A DNA stretch of 64,000 nucleotides, from assembly GCF_030463565.1 (NCBI RefSeq), contig NC_134649.1, forward strand, positions 568,001 through 632,000, written 5' to 3'. Made by a program: the position numbers and the translations under genes. The stretch comes from Pelecanus crispus (taxonomy: Eukaryota > Chordata > Aves > Pelecaniformes > Pelecanidae). The notes beneath the pieces are model-generated. The model was not told the origin of the DNA. It was given only the letters and a program-made list of their open reading frames with translations, and searched no databases. This document shows positions 43,545 to 56,640 of the stretch, one piece after another. The number at the start of each line of letters is the position of its first letter. Position 1 is the stretch's first letter.

Positions 43545-44450
43545 CCCCCGGCAACCCCGAGCACCCCATGAGCACCCCATGAGCACCCCGGACACCCCTG
43601 GGTACCCCATGAACACCCCCGGCACCCCGGACACCCCCGAGCACCCCCGACATCCCCCGGGCACCCCCCGGCAACCCCGAGCACCCCGGACACCCCTGGG
43701 CACCCCATGAACACCCCTGGCACCCCGGACACCCCCAAGCACCCCCAACTTCCCCCAGGCACCCCGAGCACCCCCCGGCACTCCTGAGCACCCCCCGGCA
43801 CCCCAGTACCCGCGGGTACCCCACCAGCACTCCCGAGCGTTGCCAGCACGCCCAGCACCCCCCGGGCACCCCATGAGCACCCCGGGCACCACCCGGCACT
43901 CCTGAGCACCCCTGGGCACCCCCCGGCACCCGGAGCATCCCCAGGCACCCCCCGGCCACCCCATGAACACCCCCGGCACTCCTGAGCACCCCTGGGCACC
44001 CCCCGGCACCCCGAGCATCCCCAGGCACCCCTCGGCCACCCCATGAACAACCCTGGCACCCCCGGGCACTCCTGAGCACCCCTGGGCACCCCCTGGCACC
44101 CCGAGCATCCCCAGGCACCCCCTAGGCACCCCATGGTCACCCCGGGCACCACCCAGCACCCCCGGGCACTCTTAAGCACCCCTGGGCACCCCCCAGCACC
44201 CCAAGTACCCCCAGCAACCCTGAGCACCTCCCAGGCACCCCGAGCACGCCATGAGCACCCTGGGCACTACCCAGCACTCCTGAGCACTCCCCAGCACCCC
44301 CAAGCACCTTGAGCATCCCCGGGCACCCCCCGGCACCCCAGACACCCCCAAGCACCCCTCGGCACTCCTGGGCACCCCCTGGTACTCCCGGGCACTCCTA
44401 GCTACTCCCCGAGCACCCCCCGGGCACCGGGGCCGGGCACCCCCAGCACC
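43545..44450. repeat. CACCCC-rich minisatellite between TMED3 and ANKRD34C
   Basis: GAGCACCCC / GGGCACCCC / CGGCACCCC subunits of 9-12 bp, partly organised into an 80-bp unit (CCATGAACA at 43961 and 44041). On minus this gives long GVPGGAQGC-type frames, not a gene. Confidence 0.9.
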
Positions 44451-44514
44451 CCCCACGGGGGACAGCCGGTGCCGCTGGACCCCGCAGGGCAGCTCTCGAG
44501 CTGACGCTGAGCTC

Positions 44515-46771
44515 TTTATTAACAGAGTGATAATATAAAAAGTCTCTGCTGTTCCATGCCATCATCCTCCACCACCTGCCTGCTCACACCTGTACACGCA
44601 GGTGCTTGTTTAAATAAACGCGTTAAAATATTCCCCCTAGAGAAGCGCGGCTCGCGTTCCCCGGTTCCAACGCACAGAATGCAGGAAGCTCCTAACCGGG
44701 TGACCGATCGCTGGCTGAAGGCATCAAATGTTGCTTAAAAAAAGACAAACGCAGAATAGCGGAATATTTAGAAATGAACGGAAAAGGTGAACTGCGGGAT
44801 TTAAAATTCCACACTCTAAAATATAAGACAAATGTCACCGTTATAGGGAAAATACGCCTGAAATTCAATCTATAAGACACTTGACCTACAGAAAGTATAA
44901 ACTTTAAGGCTGTAAAAATATAAACCCCGCCTTTCTCTAAATAGCATATTTAAATCTAAAATGCACTTTCAGAGAACATTCCCCCGCAGTTAAAACCAAA
45001 CTGCGAGGCTGCTTTGTGCAGGAACTGTGCAAACTTTTGCAACAGCCTGGAGAAAGACGGCTAATGCCCTGGGCGAGCAAGCGGCTCATTGCCAGCCGTC
45101 TTGGAAGGAGGGATGGAAGCGTGTGCCGGGCTGATTGAGGCAGGGGCAGAATCCGATCCGACACCAGCCCCGGCGGGGTGAGGCTGCTGCCACTCGCTTG
45201 TCAGGGCGACGCTGCCTGTGCAGTGGGCGGCAGGACACGTGAGACTTCGCTGAATAAACCCACGGGAGTTGCTCTGGCTTGGCCTCGTACGCGTGGCACG
45301 GCGTTCGGAGGAGGCAGCAGATCCGAAATGCTCGCTGAGTCAGCGGTGCAGGGCCGTGGGCTGTTTCCTCTTCGCAGCCAGCTCCATGTGGCGGCTTTGG
45401 CTGAGACTGACGGCAGCTACGGCACACATCCAGCCCACGGTCCCAACCGAGCGTGGGGTGAGGAGTGCTCCCCGCCACCGGCCGGGGCCTGGCTGAGGCT
45501 GGGGCCGTGTGGGTGCAGGTGGGAGGGGGCCGGCGGTGCACACTCTCGCTGCCCCGATGCTGCAAAGCTGCCACGTGCTGCAGGTACAGGCGCGGTCCTG
45601 CGGCGAGGTGCTGCACGGTTCTGTCCGCGGGGCTGGGCACCCAGGTCCCTGTGTGCTGGGAAGGACTCGCAGTCACACCCCCACCTCCGGCCGTGCAGAT
45701 GCATTTTCTGGCTTGGACGCACACTGCATCAGGACGGTGCTGTGCAGAGAGCTGCTGCAGACACCAGTGCCATGCGGACCCATCCCGCAGCTGCCCCCTC
45801 CTCCTGCCCGCGTGCAGCCGCCTGCCCTCGCTCGGCTCTACTTCGGCCCCGAAGGACCGCTGTTGCAGCGGGGTCAGCGGGAGAGCGGGTCCTGGCTGCG
45901 GTGCTGTGCCTGCAGCTTTCCCCTCCTGGGACGAACCCCTGACGCTCACTGTGTGCCATCCTTGGCAACTTGGCATCCTTGTTCCCCCGCCGTTGGCAGA
46001 AGCTTCCCACGCAGACGAGCTGGGAGCGCTCCCTGCCCAGGAATTCAGTGCTTGGGAGTTGCTCGCTGCGGTGGGAAATGCCCCTGGACCTCGGTCGCTT
46101 CAGAGACAGAGACAAACCTGTTCCCGATCCGGGCCCACTGAAGGCAATGCGTTGCAGCAGTAACGGGGTTAGCTCAGCCTCTGGAGTTTTTCAAAGTTCT
46201 TGGACATCTCTGAGGTGGAGAATTGTCTCCCTCTCCAGCACAGGGAGGGTACCAATACATTCAATTGCTAGGGACGGGTATTTCTGCTCTTCCAACCTCG
46301 CGCAGCGTTACACTCCTTTCCTTCCCGGTAGGCACTTCACAAACATCAGCCCCACAGCTCCCTGCCGTAGGGCTCCAGACGGGTTTCTGTGTCAGAACGA
46401 GCGGAATGGAAGAAAAACGGATTGTAAATAGTGAGGAATAAGTGAACTGCAGGCAGGAGCCTTTGTGCGAAGCCTGATGATCTCAAGCGGTCTGGGACTG
46501 GATCGCTCAGGTGCTCCTGGGGAAAAGTCCAGACGTGAATGAAGAGTACAAGAGAAACACTGCAGCTGCTGGGGCTGGATGCCCTGGCTCTCCTTACAGC
46601 TCCAGCACGTGGGAGCAGGAACCTCCCGACTCACCCCGTGGGCACAGGTCTGACCCCCACGGCTGCCAGCGCTTCCCCGGAGCTGGGCAACCGCTCAGTG
46701 CGGGAACCATCACGTTTCTGCAGGGAGAGCACTGATTTGGTAGCCTTCCTGGGAAAGGAGCGGTGACACGG
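44515..46771 (-). other. ANKRD34C: ANKRD34C 3' UTR with polyadenylation signal
   Basis: TTTATT at 44515-44520 reads AATAAA on minus. The interval back to the stop is 2.25 kb. Its distal part (44520-45010) is strikingly AT-rich compared with everything around it, as expected for a conserved long 3' UTR of a neuronal-type gene. No other gene recognised inside. Confidence 0.55.
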
Positions 46772-48382
<1,611 letters not shown>

Positions 48383-48414
48383 TCACCGGTGGGCAAAGAC
48401 AGCGTCGCCGGCAG

Positions 48415-50337
48415 CTGTGGAAGGAAGCGTGAAGGAGAGGTGAGGCTTGCTCCTCCACCCCGGCTCCCACCTCTGCCCTGCCTTCCCGGGGCTGTCGCAC
48501 TCTTGGCACTGCTCCGTATCCCACTGCCCCTCTGACCATGCCAACCCCTCCTGCGGCACTAGGAGCCCCCCAGAGCCCCCCAGCCCGTGGGCAGCACCCC
48601 AGCCCCCTGCACGCAGGGCTTCCTGCTGCCCACGGGGGGCCCGGGGTGCAAGGCAGGTGAGCGGCAGCGGGAGGGAAGCCTTGCTCTCCTCAGGGATCCC
48701 CTGCCATGAAGGAGCTGATCCATGGCCAGCGGGGAGATGCCTCGGCCCTGCCTTCTCACAGCTGCACCACGCATTTGCTTTATGGCATTGCCCCACTCCC
48801 AATAATCTCATCTTTAGGATGTGCTGTATTTTTCTCTATCGGCCATGGAGCCTCTGTTCTAGGCACACCAGAGGACTTGACTGCCCTGATTGCCCTTAAT
48901 TGCCCTGACCAGACTCACCTGAGACCCCCACCCCCACCCCCGGGCTGGGGGCTCTATTTAAATGCTGGCCCAGAGCCCTAGTCCTGGTTTGAGCTATGGA
49001 GGTGCCTGAGGCTCCATCCACCCATCGGACCAGACTTGTTCATCTGGCTTCCCTCACTGACCTGGGACCTGGCTTGCCCCCTCCCCTCGGGCTGATGATT
49101 GCTGTTGGTGGGACCTGCCGCTGCCTCCTCCCTGCCCCGCTGACGAGGTCTCACCCCCAGCCTGTGTGGTGGTCACCCTTGGCTCGGCTCCCCTTGCGAA
49201 GCAGCTCTGCTCTTGCCGCTCCTCGGCAATGTGTCTCAGTTCATCTTGCCTTGCTCTTTTCCAGCTCTGCTTCCCCAGTAGCTGTGCTGACATTTGCCTG
49301 GATGCGGCTGATTTCCCCAAGTGCCAGAGAAATCAGAACGGTCCTGATGCTGAGATGGTTTCCACCGTGTCTTCTAGGTCTCTTGGGCTGTAACACAGAG
49401 CCCACTGGAGACACTGTGAGCATCTCCCATGGCTTCTTGGGCTGGAGCCATGATCTTTTCTTCCTCACTGCTGAAGGAAATGCGAAGCAGCTGTGGTCAC
49501 GCTGTCTGTAACCCCATGCTGCTTAACTGTGGTGTGAGCCACTTGTGTAGGAGCGTGCGGTAGGAGCAGCTTCCCCTCGCAGCAGTCTCCGCAGCAGGAC
49601 TGGCTCAGGAGGATCAACAGGCATCATCTCTGCTGGCAAGTGCTTCCCTGGCATGGGCTGGCTATGGGAAATTCAGCCAGGTAAGGCTCCTGCGCATTGC
49701 TCCACAGCCGTGATACGCAACCCGAGTGCCTCGTGGCCCTACTGCCTGTGTCCTTGAGCAACAACACCCGTCCCCTGCAGCTCCGAGACCTGGTGGGCTC
49801 CATGCACGAGGCAGAGGTAGCAGCTCCGAGCCGTGCTGGGGGGACCAGCATCTGCCCAGCACCATGGAAACATCGCAGCGGCACAGCAGCAGACCTTCAG
49901 CCAGCGTGTCCAGTGGCCCTGCCGCCCCCTTGCCCCACGCTCTCGTCGCCCTTTGCTGCCTGCCTGGCTGTAAGCAGCAGTTCCCACCCCTTGGGCCATG
50001 CCCAGCCCTTCCCTGGAGCATCCCCGCCTGCGAGGGGCCCATCTGAGCCCACCCCGGAGCTCCTGGCAGCCCGGGCTCACCGGGGCTCTCCGAAAGCCTC
50101 CCCCGCCGTGCTCGCGAGCTGCTCTGCCCTCCCCAGCCGTGCCCGGGAGGACGCGGGGGTCCGGCAGCTCCGGGATCTGCTGTAAGTGCTCGCCCCGGGG
50201 GCGTCACCCCCCAGCCCCCCCCAAAAAGCGCAGGCGGTGTCAGCCCCCCCTCCCCGGGGCCGTGGTCGCTGCCCACCGCCCCTTCCCCCCGGGGAGCCCC
50301 CCGGCTCCTTTTAGAGTCGCTCCCCGGCGGCGCTCAC
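48415..50337 (-). other. ANKRD34C: Inferred ANKRD34C 5' UTR intron
   Basis: Bounded by the acceptor at 48415 and a GAG|GTGAGC donor at 50337. Content is unique sequence. An AT-richer segment near 48775-48900 (CCAATAATCTCATC, TGATTGCCCTTAATTGCCC) could be regulatory. No gene or transposon recognised. Confidence 0.4.
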
Positions 50338-50760
50338 CTCCATCTCCTCGCCGGCCGCCGCCTCCGGTCCCAGCCCGGCTCCCGCCTCGTCCCTCCCCGC
50401 TGCCCGCCGGGGGTCCCGGGCCGGGCTGCGGGGACAGCGGGGGGACAACGGGGGTCCCGGCGCCCCCCGCCCCGGGTCCCGTCCCCGCTGCCGCTGGCCC
50501 CTGTCCGCGGTGCTGACGGGGGGGGTGGGGGGGCGGACACCGCCCCGGTTCCCGGTGCCGGTATCGGTGCCCGCTGCCGGGCTACCCCGCCGGCCGCCCC
50601 GGTGCCCCCGCCCGCATCGCCCCTTGCGTGCGCTCCGGGCGGCTGCGTCACCGCTGCCCGCTGCTGCCCGGCCCGCTCGGGGGGGCGGCGCGTCCGCCCC
50701 CGGCTGGGGGCGGGGGGGCGTGTGCCCGCCCGCCTGCGGGGTGCGTGTGCCCGCGGGAGG
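50338..50760 (-). promoter_or_regulatory. ANKRD34C: CpG island, inferred ANKRD34C first exon and promoter
   Basis: Very CpG-dense. A minus-strand donor GAGATGGAG|GTGAGC at 50338 would splice to 48414. The exon would contain a short upstream ATG at 50343. Exact start of transcription unknown. Confidence 0.5.
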
Positions 50761-50889
50761 CGTGTGAGTGTCCGTGCCCCCGCGCGTGGGTGGCTGTGTG
50801 CACGGGGGGGGGTGCTGGTGCCCGTGGGGGTGAGTTTGTGGGTGCGCACACGTGGGGGGTGTCTGTGTCCATGATGGTGCGCGGGGGAG

Positions 50890-51205
50890 GTGTCCCCGTG
50901 CGTGTGCAAGGAGTGTCCCCGTGCGTGTGCAAAGAACGTGCGTGTGCAAGGAGTGTCCCCGTGTGTGTGCAAAGAACGTGCTTGTGCAAGGAGTGTCCCC
51001 GTGCGTGTGCAAAGAACGTGTGTGTGCAAAGAACATGCATGCGCAAGGAGTGTCCCCATGCGTGTGCAAAGAACGTGCGTGTGCAAGGAGTGTCCCCGTG
51101 CGTGTGCAAAGAACGTGCGTGTGCAAGGAGTGTCCCTGTGCGTGTGCAAAGAACGTGTGTGTGCAAATAATGTGTGTGTGCAAGGAGTGTCCCTGTGCGT
51201 GTGGG
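50890..51205. repeat. 40-bp minisatellite, about 7-8 units
   Basis: GTGTCCCCGTGCGTGTGCAA followed by AGAACGTGCGTGTGCAAGGA repeats at 40 bp (GTGTCCCC at 50953 and 50993). It is bounded by general GTGTGY-rich sequence to about 51480. It sits next to the CpG island upstream of ANKRD34C. Confidence 0.92.
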
Positions 51206-51209
51206 TGAC

Positions 51210-52019
51210 GGGTGCAGAGCTGCCTCCGTGTGTACTCGGGGGGGTGGGGGGTATGCCATGTGTATGTGTCCCTTCGTGGGGCTGCATCCCCCCCGTGTGC
51301 GTGTCCCTGCACGTGTGTATTTGCATGTGTGCCCATGCACGAGGGCATGCCCATGTGCAGGGGGTGCCCGTGCCCCTGTGGGCCTGCGTGCCCATGCGCA
51401 GGGTGTGGAGCTGTGCCACGCGTGTTCCCTGGTGCCCGTGTGTGCCCAGGCACGTGCGCCGGTATGTGTGTGCTGCCAGTGCCCCTGTGCCCGCCGCGGT
51501 GCCCTGTGGGCGTCACGGTGCCCAGGTGGCACTGCGAGGACCACCCAGCACTGGCGTGGGCTCCCCGGAGAGGCTGTGCCGTCTCCATCCGGGGAGGGTT
51601 CACCAGCCCCAGTGGGACCCAGCTGGGAGCAAACTGGTCTGAGCCCACAGCTGACCCCTCCTGGAGCAGGGGGTTGGGCTAGAGACCCCCGAGGCCCCCT
51701 CCGATGTCAATGACCCTGTGGTCTGAGCGCACGTCGTGGGTCCCAGAGTGCTCCGTGCTGCGCGGGGGGAAGCCAGCGTCGCTGCATGCTGCTCCGCAGG
51801 GCACAAAGCCCCCCTCGGCGTCGTTGGGAAATTCCCAGGACCAGCGGGCTTCTGCTGTCCCTGGGCAGCCCTCTCTGGTCCCCGAATCTCTCATCAGGGC
51901 AGAAAACCGCTTTTCTGCAGGCTCCAGCCCATTTTACTCCGTGGCTGCTGAGAAGATTGCCTCTTTAGGAGCAGTCCCAGCAGAAACAGGTAATTGGGTG
52001 GAAGGTGGGGAAATGGTCA
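51210..52019. other. Flank of the CpG island, no gene recognised
   Basis: GT-rich sequence up to 51480, then ordinary unique sequence with open frames under 120 codons and no recognisable protein. Confidence 0.4.
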
Positions 52020-52475
52020 TAAATGCACAACAAACACAATGTTAGGCATGGCTCTATAATTTAGCAGGCTACTGCTGCCTGTAACGATATTTATCATAGC
52101 ACTCGCTTAGATTAGATTAACATTAGGGCAAATTTCTCTTGTGATTACTAAAATATCATCTAAAATTGCAATCTTCTTTGGTAAAAGATGATAATAACAA
52201 TAATAATCAGAGCTAGCAGGGAAAGAAAGTAGGCCTTATTACATTAGCAAGCATTTAGGAAAACCTTATGGCAGCTTCTTTGCTAGCTCCAGCAAGGCAG
52301 AGACTTCTCAGTAGCTTGCTAAATTGGCCACAATCTCTGAAAATGCGTGTGTTTGTCCATTCATTTTCAGATGCATGCACGCACACCAGATTATTTGTAG
52401 AAAAGCTCTACTTAAAAAAAAAAAAAACCCACCAAAAAGCCAACCAAACAAAAAAACGCCCCAAATTTAGAACAG
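52020..52475. other. AT-rich block, candidate conserved noncoding element
   Basis: AT-rich sequence in a GC-rich setting, with clustered TAATTT, TTAGATTAGATTAACATTAG, GATGATAATAACAATAATAA and TGCATGCACGCACACC. It ends in an A-rich tract at 52410-52460. No open frame or transposon signature recognised. Likely regulatory if conserved. Confidence 0.4.
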
Positions 52476-53790
52476 GGTAAGTTGCCTTGGCAGGATGAGC
52501 ACAGACTCTGCCCAGGAATGGGGGTTTGGGCTCCAGCACCAGAGAAAGCTGCTGCAGCATCCCAGTGCGAAGCGGGTGCCTGCTCCAGGGGGGAATTCAC
52601 ACAGGTGCCCCGGGGGGCTGAGGGACAGGTAAGGGGCAGCCCCAAGGAGGGAGAGAGCAGCGGGGGCAGAGGGAAGGGGCTGGGGCATCAGAGGTGTCGG
52701 AAGCGGGTGCCTGGACCGGACAGCCCTGGGTGCAGGGCCGCTCGTGCCAGCCTGGAGGCACTTTGGGAGCGGAGCTGGCGCTCCTGCCCCACGGCACTGC
52801 TTGGGTCTTCTCACCAAGCATACTTCTGTAATGTGGGATTACATAAATAACTGGCAATTTATAACTAACTCACGCAATACCAAAAGGCAGGCTATCTGCC
52901 CTGCCTTTGCCTCGGGACTTGCCCTTGGGTCATCGGGGACAAAAGCCGCAGCCTCCGTATGGGCGGAGATGACAGGAATGACCCCACGCAGGTGGAAACC
53001 AGCCCCTCGGTCGGGTGGCCGTGCTCAGGGGCCCGGGCTGGAGGGGCTGCATCTCCCAGCTGTGGGTTCTGCCTGCAGCGCCTGGGCTGGCCAGGTCCCA
53101 GAGGCCAGGAGATCTGCCAGCGGCTTCGGTGAAAGCTTTGGCAGGGCTGTTTCAAAATGAGGGGGTTGCTCGTTCCCAGCGTGCCGTGTGAGCTGCTATA
53201 TGGACAGAGACGGCCGTGGCTGGAAGCAGAGGGCTGCCAAGATGCTGGGAGTCACACACAGCCTTCTCCAGGCTCTAATGACCCCCCTGGTAGCTCTCCT
53301 CTCAATTAGGAGAGTGTCAGCAATGAGTGATGGGGAGCTGACACCCCCCCACCTGCAAGTGACCCTTCCTCTTCTGCAGATTTTGCAGCTCCCCGTTCGT
53401 TCTTGTCCCTGTGCCAGAGCCCAGGCTGGCTCCCTGCTCCAGCGCTGGGCTCTCCCATGCACTGTCAAGGTGGCTGCGGTGCTGCTGGCGCTGGTCCTGG
53501 CCGGACAGCTGGAATAACCTTTCCTTGCAGATGTTCAGACCTGAGAGTTTGCTTTCCTGCTCCACCAGCCTGAACTCACCAGCTTCTGGGGGTCCGTGGG
53601 GTGGGAGATGCCCCAGCTACGCTCCCAGCAGGGAGGGACGAGCACGGCGATGCTGGCTCCATCTCTCCGTCGGCTGCCTGTCCGAAGAGGAGCTGCCATG
53701 GCAGGGCTGCCCTGTGCAGGCTGGGCAGACCCCTGCCAGGGCTGTGCTGCCGGCACCACGGCCCGGGGGTGGCTGCGGAGGGGGCTGAGC
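52476..53790. other. Intergenic, nothing recognised
   Basis: Unique sequence of intermediate GC with open frames below 140 codons and no recognisable product or repeat family. Confidence 0.4.
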
Positions 53791-53970
53791 GCCGATGATA
53801 ACCCACCCTCTCTCTACACAAATCGTTGCTGTGTTTGCCTTCTGCTTCCTCTTTTGTTGAATAATTCATAATAAGTGATTAATGGAGATGCCCCCTCCCC
53901 CCTTCCTATTCGCACGTGGTCACAGGTTGCATTTTTCAGAGCCATTAGTTATTCATAATGATTTGCTGAG
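53791..53970. other. Candidate conserved noncoding element with homeodomain-type sites
   Basis: Contains TTGAATAATTCATAATAAG, TGATTAATGG, CCATTAGTTATTCATAATG and GAGTAATG, a dense group of TAAT-core sites in otherwise GC-rich DNA. Confidence 0.4.
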
Positions 53971-56270
53971 TAATGTCTGCGCTGCTCCTCGGGCTGTGGT
54001 TTACTCCCCGATGATTCACCGGGGTCTGGGGCAGGGAGGTGCAGGCAGCTCTCCTGCCCGACCCACCGGACTCCGATCCCAGTCCTGCTCCCTGCCCGGG
54101 TGCCAGGACTCTGGGCACTGCATGCCCAGTGCCAGCTCGCCAGGCTCCGAGTATGAAGCTCAGTTGCTGTGAATAGGAGATGTACCTAAAATGGGAGATT
54201 TTGCTTAATTGGGTGATGTGTTAAATAGGAGATTGGGGCTGAATATCCCTGCTCCTTCCTCGGTTTACTAGGAGCAGTAGGGGGGGCTTGGCTGAACCCA
54301 GGGGACATGTAGAGATGCCTGGGAAGTGTCGTGGTGCCATCTCAGCTTTAACCACTGCTGTCCTTCTGAACTGAGCATTTCTGTGTCACCTCTGCTGTGG
54401 GACCAGCATCGGTGTGGCTCGGTCTTCAGTCTCTGCTAGCGCAGATGCAAACAGCATGGTCTGACACCTCCAAAAAATGATCAGACAGGAGAGCAAGGGA
54501 GGCAGAGGCAGGTGCAGACCTGGGGGCAGCAGCCCTCAGCTCATTTACAGTTTATAACCCAGTGCAAAGTGTCCGCAGGTGCTGATTTCTTCCCATGTCC
54601 TTGGAAGGGCCGCAGACAGAAGCTCTCCCAGCCGGCGTGCCGAGGGCCGGGAGGGCAGTGGCGGAGCCCCAGGCAGGGCGATGCCTGTGCTGTCAAGACC
54701 AGCTCAGCACCTCACACGGCTTCCCGCTGCTGGTGAGGCCAGCGAGCAAAGGGCTCTCCAGGAATCGCTGCTGCCAGTTATCCCGGAGAGCTGGGACCTG
54801 CCGGGAGGGGAATGGCCCCCGCCTGCTGCAAGGGGGCCCCCGAATCTGCCCCAGCCCCGTCCTGGCTATGCAGAGCCAAGGTGTCTACCTACCTTCATCC
54901 TCCTCATCTTCCTCGCCGGCATCTGTGCCATCCCTGAGATGCCATGGCAACGGGGCTGGCAGGGATGGCTGTGGGAGGAGAAGCCGCAGCTCCGGTGCAA
55001 GGGCTCCGAGCCCTCGCTTCGATCCTTGGTGCTGCAGTGGTGCCCAGACGGTGCCCAGACCCGGCCAGTTCTGGGCAAGACCAAGAGGGGGGTGGTTTTG
55101 CAGGTGCCTGGGGTGCCATCCCGCACGTGCTCTGGGCACTGGCAGGTTGCAGAGGGCTGGGCACGGACCCGGCGGTGCTGCTGCTGTGCACCGGGCAGCA
55201 GGAGGGGGGATACCGGTACCCAGAACCCTCACCACGGCAGAGGGGCTCCTTCACCCCACGGTGCCTGGGCAGGGAGAGGCAGAGGTGACACAACTGTGAC
55301 ACCGAAGAGAATAGCAGAGATGTTGAGTGCTTCGCTGGGCCACTCCAGCAATATCTCACCACAGACAAGCTGTCGGGCAGCTCTCATCTGTTTATTACAG
55401 CTTTCTGAAGTTATAATTAGAGTCTGGCCCAGCTCCGAGGAGGAGGGAGCCGCTTCCAGCTGCTTGCTGGGACCGTAATGGGCCAGTCTGGTTTGTGTGT
55501 GGTGCAGCTGTGACCCCCGGGAGCACTCGAGCAGGGGCTGTGGTGATGCTTCGGGGGGCTGAGGCTGTGGGTGCAGGCTCAGGGACGGGGCGGCCGGGGG
55601 CTATCACGGCTCTGTGCGCTTCTAAAGCCCCGGGAGGAGCTGCAGCAGATCAGCCTGTGGCTTGTCGGAGCCCGGTCTGTCTCCTGGGGAAGGCATTTCT
55701 CCCAAAACACCGGCTCCCCAGCCGCCTTGAGACTCCCCTGGGAGCCACAGCTGCCCCGGCAGCGGGGGACACGGCCGTGGGTGGGATGTGGGCACGGCCG
55801 CGCTGCTCTGGCTGCCTTAGCTAAACAGGGACCGTCTCCCCGGGGGCTGCGCGGCGCTGGCGCTGGTTCTATTTTGGGTGTTCTGCAGAACAGCTGGTGA
55901 TCATCTCTTACACCGGGCGGAGAGGGCTGCGTGCGCTATTTCTGCCGGCTCATCCACGCACAGCCTCTTTTTATAAACACGCTTCCCCAGAGGGATGAGC
56001 GCAGGTGATGGGGGGAGCTTTCAGCGCTGGCATTTTGGAGGGGACCACCAGCTCTGCCGCAAATGCTGCTGCCGCTGGGGCGCAGCCTGTGCCTCCTGAC
56101 CCCTGGGGCACAGGGCCTGGGGCTGCTCTGGGCACAGGGGGGGTCCAGATGCCCGGCGTGGGGCACCTGGGGGTCCCAGCCCTTCGGTGTGCTCGTGACT
56201 TGCAGCAGTCTGTGCTTCGGCCCCGCGGTGGGCTCGTCCCATGCCCTGCTTCTCCGGGAGGATGCTGCCG
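53971..56270. other. Intergenic, nothing recognised
   Basis: Unique, mostly GC-rich sequence. A smaller AT-rich pocket at 54170-54260 (GGAGATTTTGCTTAATTGGG, TTAAATAGGAGATTGG) and one at 55385-55425 (TTTATTACAGC, AAGTTATAATTAGAG) may be regulatory. No protein-like frame recognised. Confidence 0.35.
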
Positions 56271-56640
56271 GTGTGTGTTACTAATTCAGACTGATGATGG
56301 GTTTATCAAGTTCAGGGTCAGGCCCTCAGCCCTGCCCGCGCTCCCTGGGGAGGTGCAGCCTCTGGGGCCAGCAGGTCCCTGCCGTGCCGTGCCCATGCGT
56401 TCGGCCCCAGCCGTGCTCCTCGCAGGGTTTTTCGCGGGTGAGGGGTCCAGCCATTCCCGCAGCATCCGGACCTTCGGACCTTTTCCCCGCAGACCTGAAC
56501 AGGACCAAAGCTTGGTGCAGGTTTGCATCTGCTTTAATTTTGACCCTGATTTCTCCTGCTGGAAAAATTAAGCAAGCAAGTACCAGCTTCCCATTAATTA
56601 GCTCCATTAGGAGATTAATTAGCTGATATGTGACGGCCTC
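56271..56640. other. Candidate enhancer with paired TAATTA motifs
   Basis: ATTAATTAGCT occurs at 56593-56603 and again at 56614-56624, 21 bp apart in the same orientation, with CCATTAGGAG between. Flanked by TTTAATTTTGACCC and AAAAATTAAGCAAGCAAG. Reads as a homeodomain (LIM/paired class) target cluster. Confidence 0.45.

Noticed and set aside
41492-44227. 911-codon minus-strand open frame
   Set aside because: A read-through of TMED3 exons, intronic minisatellite and the upstream CACCCC array. The spliced TMED3 model explains the real part.
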